This document shows, piece by piece, positions 46,189-56,962 of a stretch of DNA of 64,000 nucleotides. Within the stretch, counting starts at the first letter, position 1. Every line of letters begins with the position of its first letter. This DNA comes from Mytilus californianus. Its lineage: Eukaryota > Mollusca > Bivalvia > Mytilida > Mytilidae. The position numbers and the translations under genes were made by a program. The DNA lies in the NCBI RefSeq assembly GCF_021869535.1, contig NW_026262690.1, forward strand, positions 17,757,001 through 17,821,000. Reading direction: 5' to 3'. The notes under the pieces were generated by a model that saw only the letters and a list, made by a program, of their open reading frames with translations, was not told the DNA's origin and made no database searches.

Positions 46189-46327
46189 AAGAAATGGTAG
46201 TAACAATGATAATGACCATATCAGCATTTCGACAATTTACTCAGATGTATTTAGTGATAAGGGGTTAAGCTCAAGTGATGGTAGTGGTAAAAGTGTAAGC
46301 ACCAGTACGAGTTATGAAACTATCACA
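46189..46327 (+). CDS. host gene exon a: Ser/Thr-rich segment, unknown protein
   Basis: Bounded by an AG acceptor (CTTTGCAG) and a strong donor (GTAAGT at 46328). The first base completes a codon; then 46 codons read without a stop: RNGSNNDNDHISIST, IYSDVFSDKGLSSSDG, SGKSVSTSTSYETIT. It ends in phase 0, matching the phase-0 start of the next candidate exon at 49824. The composition is polar, low in hydrophobic residues and rich in Ser, Thr, Asn and Asp, like an unstructured cytoplasmic or linker segment. Tyrosines within acidic/Ser contexts could be phosphorylation sites (inference). The other two frames contain stops. No homologue is recognised. Confidence 0.5.
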
Positions 46328-49300
46328 GTAAGTATTAGGTACCTATTTGAAATGTGCTTTCTTATATGCATGTTTCTTTTTATAGCAACCTCTATTCTTT
46401 AAAAGTTGTATGACCTTTTTGCTCATAAAGCTCCTAACGATTTTTCATTTTTTTATACATCCCTGGCTTTCACATACGTAGGTTTGAGCGCCAAGGACGG
46501 CGGTAAATCCAGAATGTAGTTGATTGTTAGACCCCAAGGGTATCATCAGCTCAGTATTCAATGCTGCGGTATTGATATTATTTATAACATATTTTTTTCG
46601 AAAATTTCCTGTTCATGAATTGAATAATTCCTACTAAACAACTTCATCAGGAAAAGTTAACCTTAGCTGAATATAGATTCTTAAAATTTCTACGTATTTA
46701 TATATCCACGGCTTCCAAATGTTTGGTTTTGAGCGTTCCTGATGAGGTTAATCTAGAATAGCGCTTCGGAAACACGAAATTTGAATATTGTTATTTTCAT
46801 TTTGATATTGTACCTCGTGATTTGAAACGATAGTTGGTATTAGATCAATAAATCATCATGCACTTATGTTGGAGAGAAAATGTTTTCCTTATTTCTCATC
46901 ATCGGTAAGGTTTAGACTTTAATCTTAAAATTTGAAACAGTAAACTTGCCCCTGCTTTCATGCACAAGATAATAATTCTGGTATCTAATTTTTCTCGTAT
47001 TTCAAAATTAAGGTAAAATTATTATATATATTTTCCATAATAGATTGTCAATAATGGACCTGAAAATTGTATTGAATATACCAACAAATAAACTGGTGTT
47101 TGATGTGTTTTTCGTATTTTTGGCACAGCTATCAGCTATCGAATTGTTTTTATGTTGAATATGAATAAAAGGTGGTAACGATTAGACAGCCACAAAATGA
47201 CGAAAAAACAGAAAAAATTTAAAGCGCAACATACAGTTTTCAGTTTTCAACAATTAACATGTGTCTATACAATATAAATGTTATATCTATGATCTAAGAG
47301 CCAAATATTGCTGAACACCTTACATTTTTTGTACCTCTATCCATGAAACATATATTGACAATTAATTGAAAACCAACAGTGTTTCATTGCTGAAAAATCG
47401 AAAAAGATGGAAAAAAACTGGATCCTTTTTTTTCGGCTGAATACCAAAATAAAATCATCAGTGCCCCGAAAACAACATTGTATTGCTGGTTTCCAAGTTC
47501 ATCATGAAACCTCTTTCCAAATTATTTACTTCCTTGTACATTTGGCTTTACTGTGCAATTGTACATTCTAGAGGTTAAAGTGAATAAGACATTAGACATC
47601 TCCTTTTTTTTATATAAGGGTTGGATACTGCGCTTCTTCTTCCCGACTATATTATTCCTTTGTTCATGTTATTTAACGGGTACACTTTAAACAGGAGACT
47701 CCTACAGAGAATTGAAAGAGCGAGCAATATCGTCCATGTTCCGCAATAAAGATGATCTTTGCACTGTATTATTCAGATATATCTGACTGTTGATTGTGTC
47801 ATATTGTTTTTTTTTCCCTCTTTTTGCCATTTTGTCATTTTTGAGAATTTTTGGCTAATGGCTTTGATAGTCAATGATACGTGCCATTCTGACGTGTACC
47901 GGAGGGAAACGTCATTCTCAGCAATACTATTTATTGTATCATTGCATTAAAAAGGGGTCAAGCATAGATTTTTTACAAAAAATCCACAGACTTAATCACA
48001 AGGAGTTCGGTATTTTTGTTATTTTACTTTTTGCATAGGTTCATATTTGTACTTGTTTTAGCTAACATCTATAGCATTGAAACAATAAAAGGGTATATAA
48101 TTCTTTATAAAAATCTTATAGAAAAACTAGAAAAAGCATTTTCATAGACAAGAAATTACAGTTCGACAAATGTGTTGAAAATCTGCGGGCTGTGCCGAAG
48201 ATTATAAATTTTGAAGAAAGCGAATTTTTGTAAAAAGAAAAAGTTTGGGGGCTGTAATTTGCATACCAACGATTTATAATAATCTGCGGGGCGGGAATTG
48301 TAAGGCTGCTGATTTTTTTTCGTATGTATTTCTTACGGGAAAATAATATTATTTTAAAGTTCCTACGGCTTTCAATACTTACATCATCGTAAACAGATGA
48401 AGCTAATTAATAACGCGTCGAAAGATGGTACTATCTCTTTCAAAGCGCTCAATTAGAATGAGGTTTTTGCACAAAACACGCCAATTTTCTATTATCTTTC
48501 AACGTTCACTTATTTCAAACTTCGTTGCAAAAAATCAGTATGAATTCGAAATATTGAATACATTGATTTTATATCAAAATCAGTTCTATTTTTTTATCAA
48601 TATACAGACAGCATAAAACAAAACAAAAAAGACATGAATGTTAAAAATGAGTTTGAAATATATGTTCCCATCCAATTACATGCATCTAACCCCTAACTGA
48701 ATGTGTTCGACATAAAACGACTTAGTTCCATTTTGTTTCCCCGTTCATAAACATCATAATTCAACACTTTGAAAATTCAAACGCAACTCGTGTTACGATA
48801 TCTGCATAATATATATATATATAGATTCCGAGGAAATGTCCCCTTAACACATGTATTGCAGAAATGTACTTTGCTGTGTTACATGTGTATTCTCAGTGCC
48901 AGAATATTTGTATTCAACAAGGTATATGAATCAAATTTGCACAAGACTTGAAAAGTACAAATACTCAAGTACGCATTGGTACACATATTTTGATAGTGTG
49001 CTACAGAATAGAACAGGTCTTAATAAACAGTTGTGTCCAATCCAATATCCCCGAGCTTATTTTTAACATTTTGAACGTCGAGATGCGTGAATGCCACATT
49101 ATACATGAAGCACTGGTGTTAATACAAATACATAATTTACACAAAACTTCCTAGATTCAGAAAATTAAAACAATGATTCCACTAGTGAAACCATTTTCAT
49201 GTTTTACATGTGATTTTTGTGTCGAAACAACCGCTGTGTATGCTTGAATCAACTAAGAGTTGGTATAATTCGTATTCACATATCACATAAAGATTCAAAC

Positions 49301-49823
49301 TTGTAACAAGTAAAACTTCTATGTCATTTGGTCTCTGGTGGCGAGTTGTCTCATTGGCATCGTACCAAATCCTCTTATTTTTATAAAACGGTCTTTTTTC
49401 TGTTTTGAAATTGACGGAAACAATGACATTTTTTTACCAGTGTCATACGTAAAGACTTTTTAGAAAGTCTCAATGATTACAACTAGATCATAACCAGAGT
49501 CTGTGAATACAAATAAATAACAATTACTTTATTTAGAGAAAGAAACGTTAAAAGGTTCTGCCGAAAATCTGTTCTTAACGTTTCTAAAAAAATCAAAAAC
49601 GTCGTAAGCTTATTACGGTGTGACACCAGTATCTTTATGTTTACTTTGAGGGCCATACATGTATTGAAATTGATAATTTGATGTTTTCATTAACAGGCAT
49701 ATTCATGAAGTTACAGCTGTTTTAGTCATCATAAAATAACACATGTTTATAGTGAATAGTGTTCATTTAAAGTTATTTCTGTAACCTTTCATTTTCGCAT
49801 TTTTAAACAAAATATCCTTACAG
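46328..49823 (+). other. probable intron with repeat debris
   Basis: Begins at the GTAAGT donor and ends at TATCCTTACAG. It contains two more copies of the 43.6-kb repeat module (46455-46520 and 46695-46800, GAGCGTTCCTGATGAGGTTA), a reversed piece of the dispersed repeat (49325-49385, GAGTTGTCTCATTGGCATCG) and unassigned AT-rich DNA. Open frames near 47759, 48425 and 48769-49154 are short, overlap one another and have no domain. Confidence 0.4.
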
Positions 49824-49889
49824 TGGAAAAAGGAGGAATACTTTTATGATAATCCAGTTTTTGTTAGAGACGTTGAAGATTCCACGCAG
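49824..49889 (+). CDS. host gene exon b: 22-aa acidic/aromatic segment
   Basis: A 66-bp block between TATCCTTACAG and the donor GTAAGTTTTAG, phase 0 on both sides, reading WKKEEYFYDNPVFV then RDVEDSTQ. The charged/aromatic composition with a YDNPVF motif is typical of short conserved stretches in receptor cytoplasmic tails, where tyrosine-based motifs recruit adaptors (inference by resemblance only). Good splice sites on both ends, exact codon multiples and phase agreement with neighbours support a real exon. This is the most convincing host exon in the window. Confidence 0.6.
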
Positions 49890-50569
49890 GTAAGTTTTAG
49901 ATCTCCATCTCCATTCTAAACGAAATTAGAGTTTTTAGATAACAGCAGTTGATTCAACGAAATGGTAGATCACATTTTCTAGCCTCATCATATTCGAAAA
50001 CCGTTTTACCAAAAAATGTCTTCATGAAATGCCTGTACTAAGTCAAGATATGGCAGTTGTTTTTCACTTGTTCCGTTGATTGATAGCGTTTGGTTTTGTC
50101 AGTTTTTATGGACTTCCACTTTTTGAATATGATTAGTTCAGTATTTTAGCTATACGCTTTGTATATGCTTAAGCTACTGAATGTTTTCTAATCAATGTAT
50201 TCTTATGATTTCCGGAAGGAGACTATGGTTAAGATCCCCAAAGTATATTCTCTGGCTAAATAAACAAATAGGATAATGCACTATTCGATCTTCTTCAGAT
50301 ACTATATTTATGAAAATAAAAATAGTAGCAATTCCATAATATGTTAATACATATTTAACAGTGATGGCACATCGTCTTCTTTCTCAGCAACTATATGATC
50401 AAATTTCTTATCGTACATTAGATTATATTGACCCTAATTCATTTGCAATATGGTCAAAGCTCGTTTAGGACAATGAATATATTGATTTTAGACTGAAAGA
50501 GGCATTAGCTACGATATACATGCATAAACATTTCGATCCCCAAATTATCATTCTTTTACAGGTAAAAAC

Positions 50570-50790
50570 GATGAAAAAAAGTAAAATAACAAAAATACCG
50601 AACTCCGAGGAATATTTAAAACGGAAAGTCTGTAGACAAATGGCAAAATCAAAAGCCCGAACACATCAAACGAATGGATAACAACTGTCATATTCCTGAC
50701 TTGGTACAGGCATTTTCTTATGTAGAAAATGGTGGATTAAACCTGGTTTTAAAGCTAGCTAAACCTCTCACTTGTATGACAGTCGCATTA
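50570..50790 (-). repeat. dispersed repeat, reverse copy of 27790-28010
   Basis: ACCGAACTCCGAGGAATATT, CCTGACTTGGTACAGGCATT and AGCTAAACCTCTCACTTGTA are the reverse complement of the blocks at 27790-28010 in the opposite order. The two are closely related full copies. Confidence 0.8.
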
Positions 50791-51314
50791 AATTCCAATA
50801 TATTGACAACATACTTTTAATCCAACCATATGAAATCAAACATACCTAGAAAATTCCAACTGCACGTGGTTTCTGTCTATTTTATATTTATGTATATATA
50901 TTTATATCGGCATATATGACCGTCGGTAATCTTCTGGGGTCATCTCGATGATTAATTAAATGACGTCTTGACAAAAATACACATGAAATATTGATACATA
51001 TTATCGATTCCATGCAATGTTAAATGATTATTTTAGACGTTTTGTAATTTGTATCTACGTTTTAGTATGTTATAAATCAAATATGAGAACTTAAGTTAAA
51101 TAGGTGAACATGAATTTGACAGCTATTGCCCTTTTAACCTTATTCATTTTTAGTTTCACTTGGACATTATATTTAAACTATTATCATCACTAATTTGAAT
51201 TGGAGCTGCATGTGGTTAATGTAGAATCGTTTTTACTCAAACACACGACATCATTTTAATTTGTTTGAAAGGGAAATATTTACAGCACAGGAACTGTTTT
51301 TATCACACGTTATA

Positions 51315-51752
51315 GGTTGCACTTTGTAAATACAGCTGTTTCACAAACCACGCCTCTTTAGGGGAGATATATAATATTCATAGACATTTTGTTTTGTTTA
51401 CGTACTGGTTCCCAGATATGATCTCTATGTTTCATCTCATAGAGACATAATTTGGGAATGTTACCAGTATAAATGCACATGTTAGGCGGTGGAATTGAAT
51501 TCTGAGAAAGACCTAAAGTGAAGTGAGGGGTAGTGTAGAATTTTAGTATAAGTTTAAACTCTTAGAAGTTCGGGGCATATAAATGTTGAAAATATGCCGC
51601 ACAGCCCTATGTTTTGACCTTTGAATAAAAAAAGTAGTACATATCAACTTTCCATTCTAGGATATAATTTTTTACGAAACTTCATAGTAAAAGTGGCACA
51701 GTTTTAGCCGTAAATGGGAAATTGCATTGCCTATATTTACAGCAATGCAACC
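51315..51752 (-). mobile_element. solo copy of the 448-bp TIR element (438 bp, inverted, diverged)
   Basis: Starts GGTTGCACTTTGTAAATACA, which is the reverse complement of the right end of the array copies, and ends CAGCAATGCAACC. It is flanked on both sides by TATA (51311-51314, 51753-51756). It is clearly more diverged from the array copies than they are from each other. It shows the element moves alone and supports a 4-bp, TATA-preferring target duplication. Confidence 0.85.
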
Positions 51753-52458
51753 TATAGCTGTTTAAAAAATCGCCTATGAGTATTTCTGTACAATATAAGA
51801 TTAAAACAGTTAAATGTATATATTTTTATTCAAAACTAAATTTGAAAGTGTTTTAAAAAATAACGAATTGAACTTGATTAATTATGTGAAATCACGGAGA
51901 ATAAAACATGGAAATCAGCTATTAAATTTTGTTTTGTGGACATACATAAAACCATAGCTCTCAAGAAATAAAAAAAAATATATAGTTTTACCATTGCTTT
52001 TTACCAAATAGGGTTAAACTTTGACAATTTCCAGTGATATCATGGTAATTTATATTTCCTGAATTGAACACGTTTGTGCAAAAGTTATCTTCCCTGGCAG
52101 AATTACAAATTGTATTCATTAGTTAAAACTGTAGCATATTTCCTCAAAATATTTTAACGAATAAAATGAATTGTGTAAGTAAAATTTATCAAAAATTCCT
52201 TTGATATATACCCTTATGATATATAAAAAAATACATAAATCCAAGATTGGGATGCCCAATTTATGGTTATTTTATTGTCTGTCTACCTTTCTATACACTA
52301 GACGTTTTTAACCTTAAATAACGGTTTACAATGGTATTTAGTGTATAACACATTGGATAAATTATTAAAGAAATATTTTTGATTATGTCCAAGTAAGTCA
52401 TTTGCGGAGCTTCTGTCAATTGTTACAAAACCTCTGTTGTTTATACTTTCTGGTATAG

Positions 52459-52509
52459 GTCACACGTACAGATTCGACAAATCCAGTGGATAATAGCAGT
52501 GAAAAACAG
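52459..52509 (+). CDS. host gene exon c: 17-aa polar segment
   Basis: A 51-bp block preceded by TTTCTGGTATAG and followed by GTAATATC, phase 0 on both sides, reading VTRTDSTNPVDNSSEKQ. It is short and polar, in keeping with exons a and b. The donor (GTAATA) is weaker than those of a and b, so confidence is lower. Together the three exons would give a contiguous, stop-free tail-like peptide with no recognised domain. Confidence 0.4.
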
Positions 52510-53259
52510 GTAATATCTTTTTATTTTAGAGGAGTAGGGCTGCGAATGCCTTAATTTGGTCCTAAACATTACTCATTGTAATAAAGCATATTTATGATCT
52601 TAAAAACTAGTGCGCCTATTTTGAAAAAAATAGACTCTTTTCTGTCTGCTGTTTATTTAAACCATGTTCAACAGTATGACACTTTACAGGATTTTAGCCA
52701 AATTGTCTGCTTTTTATGTATTTATAAGGTATATATCCTTTTGAAAAAGCATTGGCAATGACCTTTGACCAAAATACATTGGTTATACAATGATGAATAT
52801 TGGTCATAACAAAGCATGTTGTGGTCCACGCATGTAATCACTGTCGTTTGAAGCAAAATCTATTAAACTTTAGCCAAAAAGTTCAAGTCAAAATTATAAT
52901 TTTCTTCATAAAATAACACATGTATGACGTCAGTATGAAATCGTAAGTGTTCTAATGCACCAGAACTTATTAATTTAGTTTTTTTCTGATATTTTAAACG
53001 TGTTTGGTCATATCAAATATTAACTACATGTATTCCATGAATCATTGAAGTTATATTTCCTGGAATTATAGGGCTATTATTGACCCTTCGTAAACCTACT
53101 TTTAGTTAAATTAGGGGATTACTGTATTGTATTGAAGCTTGGCCGTCGTAAAAACGTTGATTTTACTGTCGCAAATTGAGTTTACCTATAACGACGCGTA
53201 GTGGGACAGTGTTACAAACACGTAACACAAGAAAATAAATGTACAAAAGAATAAAAGAA
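52510..53259. other. no further exon seen
   Basis: AT-rich, with no supported feature. It may be intronic if the gene continues downstream. Confidence 0.35.
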
Positions 53260-53741
53260 AAAAATATGATATACAGCAGCAAACGACAACCACTAAATAA
53301 CAGGCTCCTGACTTGAGACACACATATACAGAATGTGGCGGGGTTAAACATGTTTGCAGGCACCCAACCATCCACCTTGCGTGTGGCTGCGGCATTACCG
53401 CATTTCATGAGAACAATCTAAAAGTAAAAAATCAGTTAAGAATTACTTGACTCATCAGGTCGGTACAAAGCACACAAAAAAATAACAAAATCATTAAAAA
53501 CAAAGTACCGATCAGAGAGTACTCGTAGTTTCTAAAAATTACTTTCAAGCCAATCACAAATTATAAAAAAAAAGTATCTAATACAAATCATCGATCAGTA
53601 CACATCCAATATATTAGTATAAAGACGTCATTAATGGAGTAGGCAAACATGATATTGTGCAATGCAAAATCAAATCTATCAACAGAATGTAGAGACGTAA
53701 TCCGTTTTTGCTGTATAGCAATACATTTTTTGAAGTTATGT
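53260..53741 (+). repeat. dispersed mussel-type repeat, 3' part
   Basis: AACGACAACCACTAAATAAC, AGAATGTGGCGGGGTTAAAC, AGTACTCGTAGTTTCT and CAGTACACATCCAATATATT follow the same order as at 28860-29480. It ends at the left edge of the Penelope duplication. Confidence 0.7.
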
Positions 53742-53887
53742 TTGAATTTGTTGTTGAAGCCAATGTTAGTATCGATGAAAACATAGTTCTTAAATTTTGT
53801 CACAATGATATTAATAACCTTTGATAATAAGATATCTCAAAGGGTCGATAAGCTTACATGGACTTTGTTTTGCCTTTTTAAATTGTT

Positions 53888-53942
53888 TCATTCGAGCGTC
53901 ACTGATGAGTCTTCTGCAAACGAAACGCGCATCTGGTGTGCA
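53888..53942 (+). ncRNA. hammerhead-like motif (unit 1)
   Basis: GAGCGTCACTGATGAGTCTT then CTGCAAACGAAACGCGCATC. It contains a complete CTGATGAG box and CGAAAC box in the right order, the conserved core of a hammerhead ribozyme. The stem between them is poorly paired in this copy. Penelope-like elements are known to carry hammerheads in their repeats. Activity is doubtful here. Confidence 0.35.
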
Positions 53943-53979
53943 CAATTTTAATTCTGGTATCTATGATGACTTTTTGGAT

Positions 53980-54190
53980 CGTAACTAAATTTACGGGTTC
54001 TAAAAACAATATCGCCGTAAAAATAAGGACATATTATCCATTAAGTAATAGATTTGTTATAGAAACAACTAAATTTCCGAAACCATATCTCTTTATCTAA
54101 GAATGATTTAGTAAAAGATTTAGGTAATTAGTTGTAACGAAATTCTCGACTTAATAACTTACCAGTGTTAGACTTACCATGTGCATAAAG
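53980..54190 (-). pseudogene. minus-strand Penelope-like C-terminal fragment (unit 1)
   Basis: On the minus strand the translation shows GKLLSREFRYN near 54150 and YFYGDIVFRTRKFSYDPK near 54000, with stops between. The same blocks occur at 61392-61730 (HPKFYGNIVLKARKS). GKLLS-x-x-FR-Y and K-x-FTK-x-F are the form of the Penelope RT C-terminal extension, so this is debris of a different, oppositely oriented element. A copy lies at about 56170-56390 in unit 2. Confidence 0.5.
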
Positions 54191-54616
54191 AGCCTAAAAA
54201 ATCACTACCAACACGGGCATAGCGAAAGCGTTGGGATGTATAAACATTGTTAGCGGGAATTTCTCGCTGTGTTTAAGACCCATTGGTGGCCTTGAACTGT
54301 TTTCTGCTCTTTGGTCGGATTGTCGTCTCTTTGACACATTCCCCGTTTCCATTCTCAATTTTAAGACGGAGTCAAATGAACATTCCCGTTTAAAAATTCG
54401 ACAGTATATTTAGAGAATTCTTGATTATTTAATGAAAATATCATCAAGTTAACGGTAGATATTGTTAAATTAAACTATAGACTGAGCACCACGAACCCCA
54501 CAAAAAACTGGGGTGATCTCAGGTGCTCTGGAAGGGTAAGCAGATCCTGCTCCACATGTGGCACCCGTCGTGTTTCTCATGTTAGTACACACCCGGTAAT
54601 AAGTCTAATTCTGTAG

Positions 54617-55936
54617 ATAATAACTTTTAACCTTAAAGATGTGAAATCCAAGCCTCCGGATTGCTCATGTGCATCGTCGCAATACAATTATAGTCCAGCT
54701 GGTCATGTTATTACTGGCGACCTTGGCATCGTTACCAATGAACAACTAAGAGAGTTGTTAACCAAGGGACCAAAATATAGAATTCCCCAGCCCATCAACT
54801 TGAAAATGAACTTCAGGTTACTGATGGATGCAGTTGAGGACTATGCAAGAAAATGGATAAAGCGCGAACCAGACGAACCAGAACTGGACACTTTGTTTGA
54901 ATGGATCAAAGCTATTCGATCATGCATTCAGAAGCGCATTCAAAAACTACAATGTACTATGAGCACAAGAGTTACTAACCCTTTCAAGAATCCGGATGTT
55001 GTGGATGCTTTATCCTCTTTGCATGACAAATTTGTCGTTATTCCAGCAGATAAAGCCTCCAATAATATTGTCTTCATATGTAAAAACCATTATTTGCAAT
55101 GTCTCACAACAGAGCTTGGAATAAATAAAACTACTGGTAATCCTACATATTCTTTAACATCATTTACCAAGGACGAAATTTTACAAAATCACAAATCTAT
55201 CCTTCTTTCTTTTGGTATCAACATCAAAGAAAACGAAGAAAATTTACCATCATTATACTGGATACCAAAACTTCACAAAACTCCATATAAAGAACGATAC
55301 ATAGCTGGGTCATCAAAATGTTCGACTAAACATCTTTCTAAAGTACTGACTACTATTCTTTCTACAGTTAAAGATGGGCTTCAAAAATATTGTGATGAGA
55401 TATATTCTACCAGTGATGTTAACCAGATGTGGATTCTCAAAAATTCGAAAGATCTACTGCTTAATCTTCGATGACAATCTTTGCAATTTTGCAGCAACAT
55501 AAAGACTTTTGATTTTTCTACGCTTTACACTACTATTCCCCATGCTCAGTTGAAAGATCGACTTCACCATCTCATTAAACAGAGCTTTTTCTATAAAAAT
55601 GGGAATCATAGATACAAATTTCTTGTTTTGGGTTACAATAATTCATATTTTGTGAAGAACCACACTGAATCTACCAGAAAATATACTGAAGATGATATTA
55701 TCAAAATGCTGGACTTTTTGATCGACAATATATTTGTTGAGTTTGGAGGATTTATATTTCAACAGACAGTCGGTATTCCAATGGGTACTAATTGTGCACC
55801 ACTACTGGCCCATTTGTTTTTGTACTCGTATGAAGCAGAATTCATTCAGAACCTTCTAAAAGACAAAAAGAAAAAGCACCTTGCGAAATTCCTTAATTTT
55901 ACTTTCCAATATATTGATGATGTCCTATCATTGAAT
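54617..55936 (+). pseudogene. Penelope-like reverse transcriptase, unit 1 (truncated)
   Basis: Frame opens after TAG 54614-54616. N-terminal part CSCASSQYNYSPAGHVITGD then LRELLTKGPKYRIPQ. VVIPADKASNNIVFICK near 55038 is the Penelope DKG-type motif with Ala for Gly. LYWIPKLHKTPYKERYIAG follows near 55252. An in-frame TGA (55472-55474) follows LLLNLR; coding resumes in the same frame with IKTFDFSTLYTTIP (RT Asp), QQTVGIPMGTNCAPLLA and FQYIDDVLS with the catalytic YIDD near 55908. It is cut at the duplication junction directly after YIDDVLSLN, so thumb and C-terminus are missing. The 5' end (ITFNLKDVKS) appears truncated relative to the family. Confidence 0.9.
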
Positions 55937-56077
55937 TTGTTGTTGAAGCCAATGTTAGTATCGATGAAAACATAGTTCAAAAATTTTGTCACAATGATAT
56001 TAATAACCTTTGATAATAAGATATCTCAAAGGGTCGATAAGCTTACATGGACTTTGTTTTGCCTTTTTAAATTGTTT

Positions 56078-56132
56078 CATTCGAGCGTCACTGATGAGTT
56101 TTCTGCAAACGAAACGCGCATCTGGTGTACAC
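56078..56132 (+). ncRNA. hammerhead-like motif (unit 2)
   Basis: TCGAGCGTCACTGATGAGTT then TTCTGCAAACGAAACGCGCA. It is the duplicate of the motif at 53888 with one change (GAGTT for GAGTC), which weakens the central stem further. Confidence 0.3.
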
Positions 56133-56169
56133 AATTTTAATTCTGGTATCTATGATGACTTTTTGGATC

Positions 56170-56390
56170 GTAACTAAATTACGGGTTCTAAAAACAATAT
56201 CGCCGTAAAAATAAGGACATATTATCAATTAAGTAATAGATTTGTTATAGAAACAACTAAATTTCCGAAACCATATCTCTTTATCTAAGAATGATTTAGT
56301 AAAAGATTTAGGAAATTAGTTGTAACGAAATTCTCGACTTAATAACTTACCAGTGTTAAACTTACTATGTGCATAAAGAGCCTAAAAAAT
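56170..56390 (-). pseudogene. minus-strand Penelope-like C-terminal fragment (unit 2)
   Basis: Duplicate of 53980-54190, with one base missing near 56181 (AAATTACGG for AAATTTACGG). Non-functional. Confidence 0.5.
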
Positions 56391-56962
56391 CACTACCAAC
56401 ACGGGCATAGCGAACGCGTTGGGATGTATAAACATTGTTAGCGGGAATTTCTCGCTGTGTTTAAGACCCATTGGTGGCCTTGAGCTGTTTTCTGCTCTTT
56501 GGTCGGATTGTCGTCTCTTTGACACATTCCCCGTTTCCATTCTCAATTTTAAGACGGAGTCAAATGAACATTCCCGTTTAAAAATTCAACAGTATATTTA
56601 GAGAATTCTTGATTATTTAATGAAAATATCATCAAGTTAACGGTAGATATTGTTAAATTTATCAATAAAACGAAATTTAGACGAATCTCTAATAAACGAG
56701 AGGCGAAAGATTCCAGAGGGACATTCAAACTCTTAAGTCGAAAATAAACTGACAACGCCATGGCTAAAATAGAAAAATACCAACAGACAAACAATAGTAC
56801 ACAAAACACAACATAGAAAACTAAAGATTGAGCAACACGAACCTCACAAAAAACTTGGGTGATCTCAGGTGCTCTGAAAGGGTAAGCAGATCCTGCTCCA
56901 CATGTGGCACCCGTCGTGTTGCTCATGTTAGTACACACCCGGTAATAAGTCTAATTCTGTAG

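Larger units (their letters stand above)
49890..52458 (+). other. probable intron with repeats
   Basis: Holds a decayed forward copy (49985-50165) and a reverse copy (50570-50790) of the AAGTCAGGAAAATGACAG repeat, and the solo TIR element at 51315. The rest is unassigned AT-rich sequence. Confidence 0.45.
53742..55930 (+). repeat. tandem duplication, unit 1 (2.19 kb)
   Basis: Sequence from TTGAATTTGTTGTTGAAGCC repeats from 55931 onward at about 97-98 percent by eye. The junction lies in TTGAAT, which is present at the left edge (53742), at the junction (55931) and in the uninterrupted copy (58271). Unit 1 has lost about 155 bp around 54475 that unit 2 keeps (56665-56820) and has a 6-bp insert near 55587. 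Confidence 0.92.

Noticed and set aside
56549..56938. 129-codon minus-strand open frame near the Penelope copy
   Set aside because: It is the reverse of the common tail repeat; the equivalent region of unit 1 lacks about 155 bp of it, and other tail copies are frame-broken.
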